A stretch of 22,996 bases of DNA from NCBI GenBank assembly GCA_030666885.1, contig DAOUWY010000004.1:1-22996 (forward strand), in the 5' to 3' direction. Of this stretch, positions 21,498 through 22,996 are shown piece after piece. The DNA is from Methanosarcinales archaeon (GTDB lineage: Archaea; Halobacteriota; Methanosarcinia; Methanosarcinales; Methanocomedenaceae). The notes under the pieces are model-generated. The model made no database searches. It was not told the origin of the DNA and saw only the letters and a list, made by a program, of their open reading frames with translations. Made by a program: the position numbers and the translations under genes. The number at the start of each line of letters is the position of its first letter. Position 1 is the first letter of the stretch.

Positions 21498-22675
21498 ACA
21501 AACTCCGCATCATCATCTATGGGAGTTTCAAGGATATGTCCGTCATAGGCATTTATGTCAATAGTATTTTGCTTTCCCTGAATTTCCCACACAGGAATAT
21601 ATACTATATTTATTGCAAGTTTTATCTCATTTTCCAGAGGTGCCAGCGTCTTGCTTTCTGAAATTATAGCATCACCTCTGACTTCGTCCACTTTCATCTT
21701 CCTCGAATGCTTTAAGATAACCGCATCCAATACTTTTTTCTTAGCTTCCCCGTCACTTACCGCTGGTTCTTTGATCTGGTAGTTCTCTGTCATGATCTCA
21801 GCATATTCCAGTGGGTCCGAAGAGTGGGTAAAAGTGTGCTCACCTGTAATGGCATTTACCATGCCCTCACCCTGGCCGTTAAGGTCAATTATCTTTGACC
21901 TGAACTTCCTTTTCGTATCAAATTGATATTTATAACTATAAGTGGGTATGAATTTCAAGAGTATGTCCTGAACCTCCCCGATCTTTGCCTGACTTATCTT
22001 TATGGCGCTGGTCTTTGCCATGTTTATGGGCAGGGAAGGAAGTGGAATTCTTATTATCTCTTCTTCCTGATTGACATCAAATGCCCCGGTTCCCATACTT
22101 TCCGGGTAGGTCTGCCCGGGAGGTGTGTCAGTGCCGGGCCATTTAAAAGCAGGTTCATGGACTGGTTCAGGAACCGTAACAGTAGCAGGGGCGGGAGCAG
22201 GAGCAGGACCAGGTTCAGGTTTTGATGAAGAGGATTCAGCGAACATTCCAAAGATGCTGTCGTCCCTGGACCCTACTTCCGGGGTCGGTTCCGGTCTTTC
22301 TGTTATCCTTTGTCTATCGTGCGGGGATAGGTCCAGTTTCATTTGAAGACCTTCCGTGTTTGCCAGGATGGCCTTACCAATCTGGCTTTCCAGGTCATGC
22401 TTGTCCCAGAATATTATTTCTTGCTGGGAGGCAAAACCGGCAACTTCATCCGGTGCTTTGTTATTCAGGATGTATAACCCGGTACCTTCGGTGCTCTTTA
22501 TGGAATCAGCAAATCTGCGCATTGAGCTATAATCAACGTCACCATCAAGTTTGATGTAAATGCGGTCTGAGACTCCTTTGGATGCCACCAGATCCGAAAT
22601 ATATGATGAATCAATATTATATCCATATGCCTGGAATATATCCTTGAGTATATTGAGTACAGGTTGCTTATTCAT
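21494..22675 (-). CDS. Unrecognised protein with restriction-endonuclease-like N-terminus, Pro-rich linker and PepSY-like C-terminus (393 aa)
   Basis: I start at ATG 22675; the frame stays open upstream to 22771 but without a good start. Residues 1-110 alternate strands and helices (L-N-I-L-K-D-I-F-Q-A-Y-G-Y, then R-I-Y-I-K-L, then G-L-Y-I-L, then I-I-F-W-D-K-H-D-L-E) in the order of a Mrr-like restriction-endonuclease fold. No clear P-D...E-x-K catalytic set is visible, so it may be non-catalytic. Residues 125-205 are a low-complexity Pro/Glu/Ala/Ser linker. The C-terminal 170 residues end with Y-I-P-V-W-E-I-Q-G and D-I-N-A-Y-D-G-H-I-L, a pattern seen in PepSY-like or membrane-envelope-associated archaeal proteins. 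Its 3' end overlaps apbE tail to tail by 4 nt. Function unknown. Confidence 0.8.
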   Translation of the reverse strand: MNKQPVLNILKDIFQAYGYNIDSSYISDLVASKGVSDRIYIKLDGDVDYSSMRRFADSIKSTEGTGLYILNNKAPDEVAGFASQQEIIFWDKHDLESQIGKAILANTEGLQMKLDLSPHDRQRITERPEPTPEVGSRDDSIFGMFAESSSSKPEPGPAPAPAPATVTVPEPVHEPAFKWPGTDTPPGQTYPESMGTGAFDVNQEEEIIRIPLPSLPINMAKTSAIKISQAKIGEVQDILLKFIPTYSYKYQFDTKRKFRSKIIDLNGQGEGMVNAITGEHTFTHSSDPLEYAEIMTENYQIKEPAVSDGEAKKKVLDAVILKHSRKMKVDEVRGDAIISESKTLAPLENEIKLAINIVYIPVWEIQGKQNTIDINAYDGHILETPIDDDAEFV

Positions 22676-22881
22676 TTTAAATCCCAATATAGAAAGGTTA
22701 TTTGGATTAAAAAGTTTCGGGTTTGCTTTTCTATTTTGGACGAAAGTGAAATAATTGGTATGATTGAACACTTAATAGTCTGTGAATTTTGTCCCAAGGC
22801 CCGTGCAATCCAAACATTAAAATACAAAGTCGAACATCAAAAGACATCCTGTAAGCACCATGCAGCACCCAATTTTATTGA

Positions 22882-22955
22882 GGGCCCATAGCATAGCCAG
22901 GTGGTGCGCACGGCTGATAACCGTGAGGTCCGGCGTTCGAATCGCCGTGGGCCCA
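22882..22955 (+). tRNA. tRNA-Ile (anticodon GAT)
   Basis: The cloverleaf is complete. The acceptor stem GGGCCCA (22882-22888) pairs with TGGGCCC (22948-22954), with discriminator A at 22955. The anticodon stem CACGG/CCGTG (22909-22913, 22921-22925) encloses loop CTGATAA with GAT at 22916-22918. The T stem CGGCG/CGCCG encloses TTCGAAT. The D stem is weaker (GCAT...GCGC). No CCA is encoded; the following bases are TCT. No intron is present. Confidence 0.95.
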
Positions 22956-22971
22956 TCTACTCATTATATAC

Positions 22972-22996
22972 TCACCATCTATTCACCATCTATTCA
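22972..22996. repeat. Short tandem repeat after the tRNA, cut by the window edge
   Basis: TCACCATCTAT occurs twice, exactly adjacent (22972-22982 and 22983-22993), and the first three bases of a third copy reach the window end. It begins 17 nt after the tRNA-Ile. Whether the array continues cannot be seen. Confidence 0.6.

Noticed and set aside
21923..22554. Plus-strand open frames opposite the Pro-rich gene
   Set aside because: They arise from the skewed composition of the proline-rich linker and conflict with the better minus-strand gene.
22760..22891. Small plus-strand frame of 43 codons with several Cys/His before the tRNA
   Set aside because: It runs into the tRNA-Ile gene, has no convincing ribosome site and its Cys pattern is not a known zinc motif.
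1..22996. CRISPR array, transposase, integrase or phage gene
   Set aside because: No regularly spaced repeats or recognisable mobile-element proteins were found on either strand.

Overview
The window looks like a chromosomal piece of a cytochrome-containing methane-metabolising archaeon of the Methanosarcinales. An ANME-2-like anaerobic methanotroph or a close relative is my best guess. The reasons are archaeal TATA-type promoters with strong GGAGG/GGTGA Shine-Dalgarno sites, a tRNA-Ile of methanogen type, and above all an rnf cluster headed by a multiheme cytochrome c in the Methanosarcina acetivorans order (mmcA-rnfCDGEAB). That cluster is extended here by a b-type cytochrome and two small membrane proteins. 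The taxonomic assignment is an inference from gene content.

Region 1 (1-5814, all minus strand) is one operon for an Mrp-type Na+/H+ antiporter. The order is E-F-G-(MbhD-like)-(MbhE-like)-B-C-D-(MrpA/NuoL-like), as in the Mrp module of archaeal membrane-bound hydrogenases, so the long bacterial MrpA is split. Most genes overlap by 4 nt. The operon runs off the left edge into a one-helix protein with a His/Glu repeat tail. Region 2 (5815-9309) holds the AT-rich divergent promoter region, an unrecognised helical protein with a long leader, a two-hairpin convergent terminator and two tandem-domain universal stress proteins. Region 3 (9310-10776) is a regulator-like protein with a ribbon-helix-helix N-terminus and a cysteine-rich V4R/ATC-hydrolase-like C-terminus; phased direct repeats lie upstream.

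Region 4 (10813-18294, minus strand) is a ten-gene Rnf operon: small membrane protein, cytochrome b, small membrane protein, nine-haem cytochrome c, RnfC, RnfD, RnfG, RnfE, RnfA and RnfB. RnfC has lost the glycine-rich NADH/FMN loop and RnfD lacks the usual FMN-threonine motif, whereas RnfG keeps it. This fits a ferredoxin:cytochrome c (or membrane carrier) oxidoreductase better than a ferredoxin:NAD+ one. Region 5 (18543-20322) has two further universal stress proteins with intact nucleotide-binding motifs. Region 6 (20436-22955) has a membrane-anchored ApbE flavin transferase, which probably loads FMN onto RnfG, then an unknown protein with a restriction-endonuclease-like N-terminus and a proline-rich linker, and a tRNA-Ile(GAT).

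Together the genes suggest a bioenergetic island. Rnf couples ferredoxin oxidation or reduction to Na+ movement and exchanges electrons with haem proteins; ApbE matures it; Mrp interconverts Na+ and H+ gradients; several Usp proteins and one RHH regulator may tie it to energy status. I saw no insertion sequence, phage gene, CRISPR array or rRNA.
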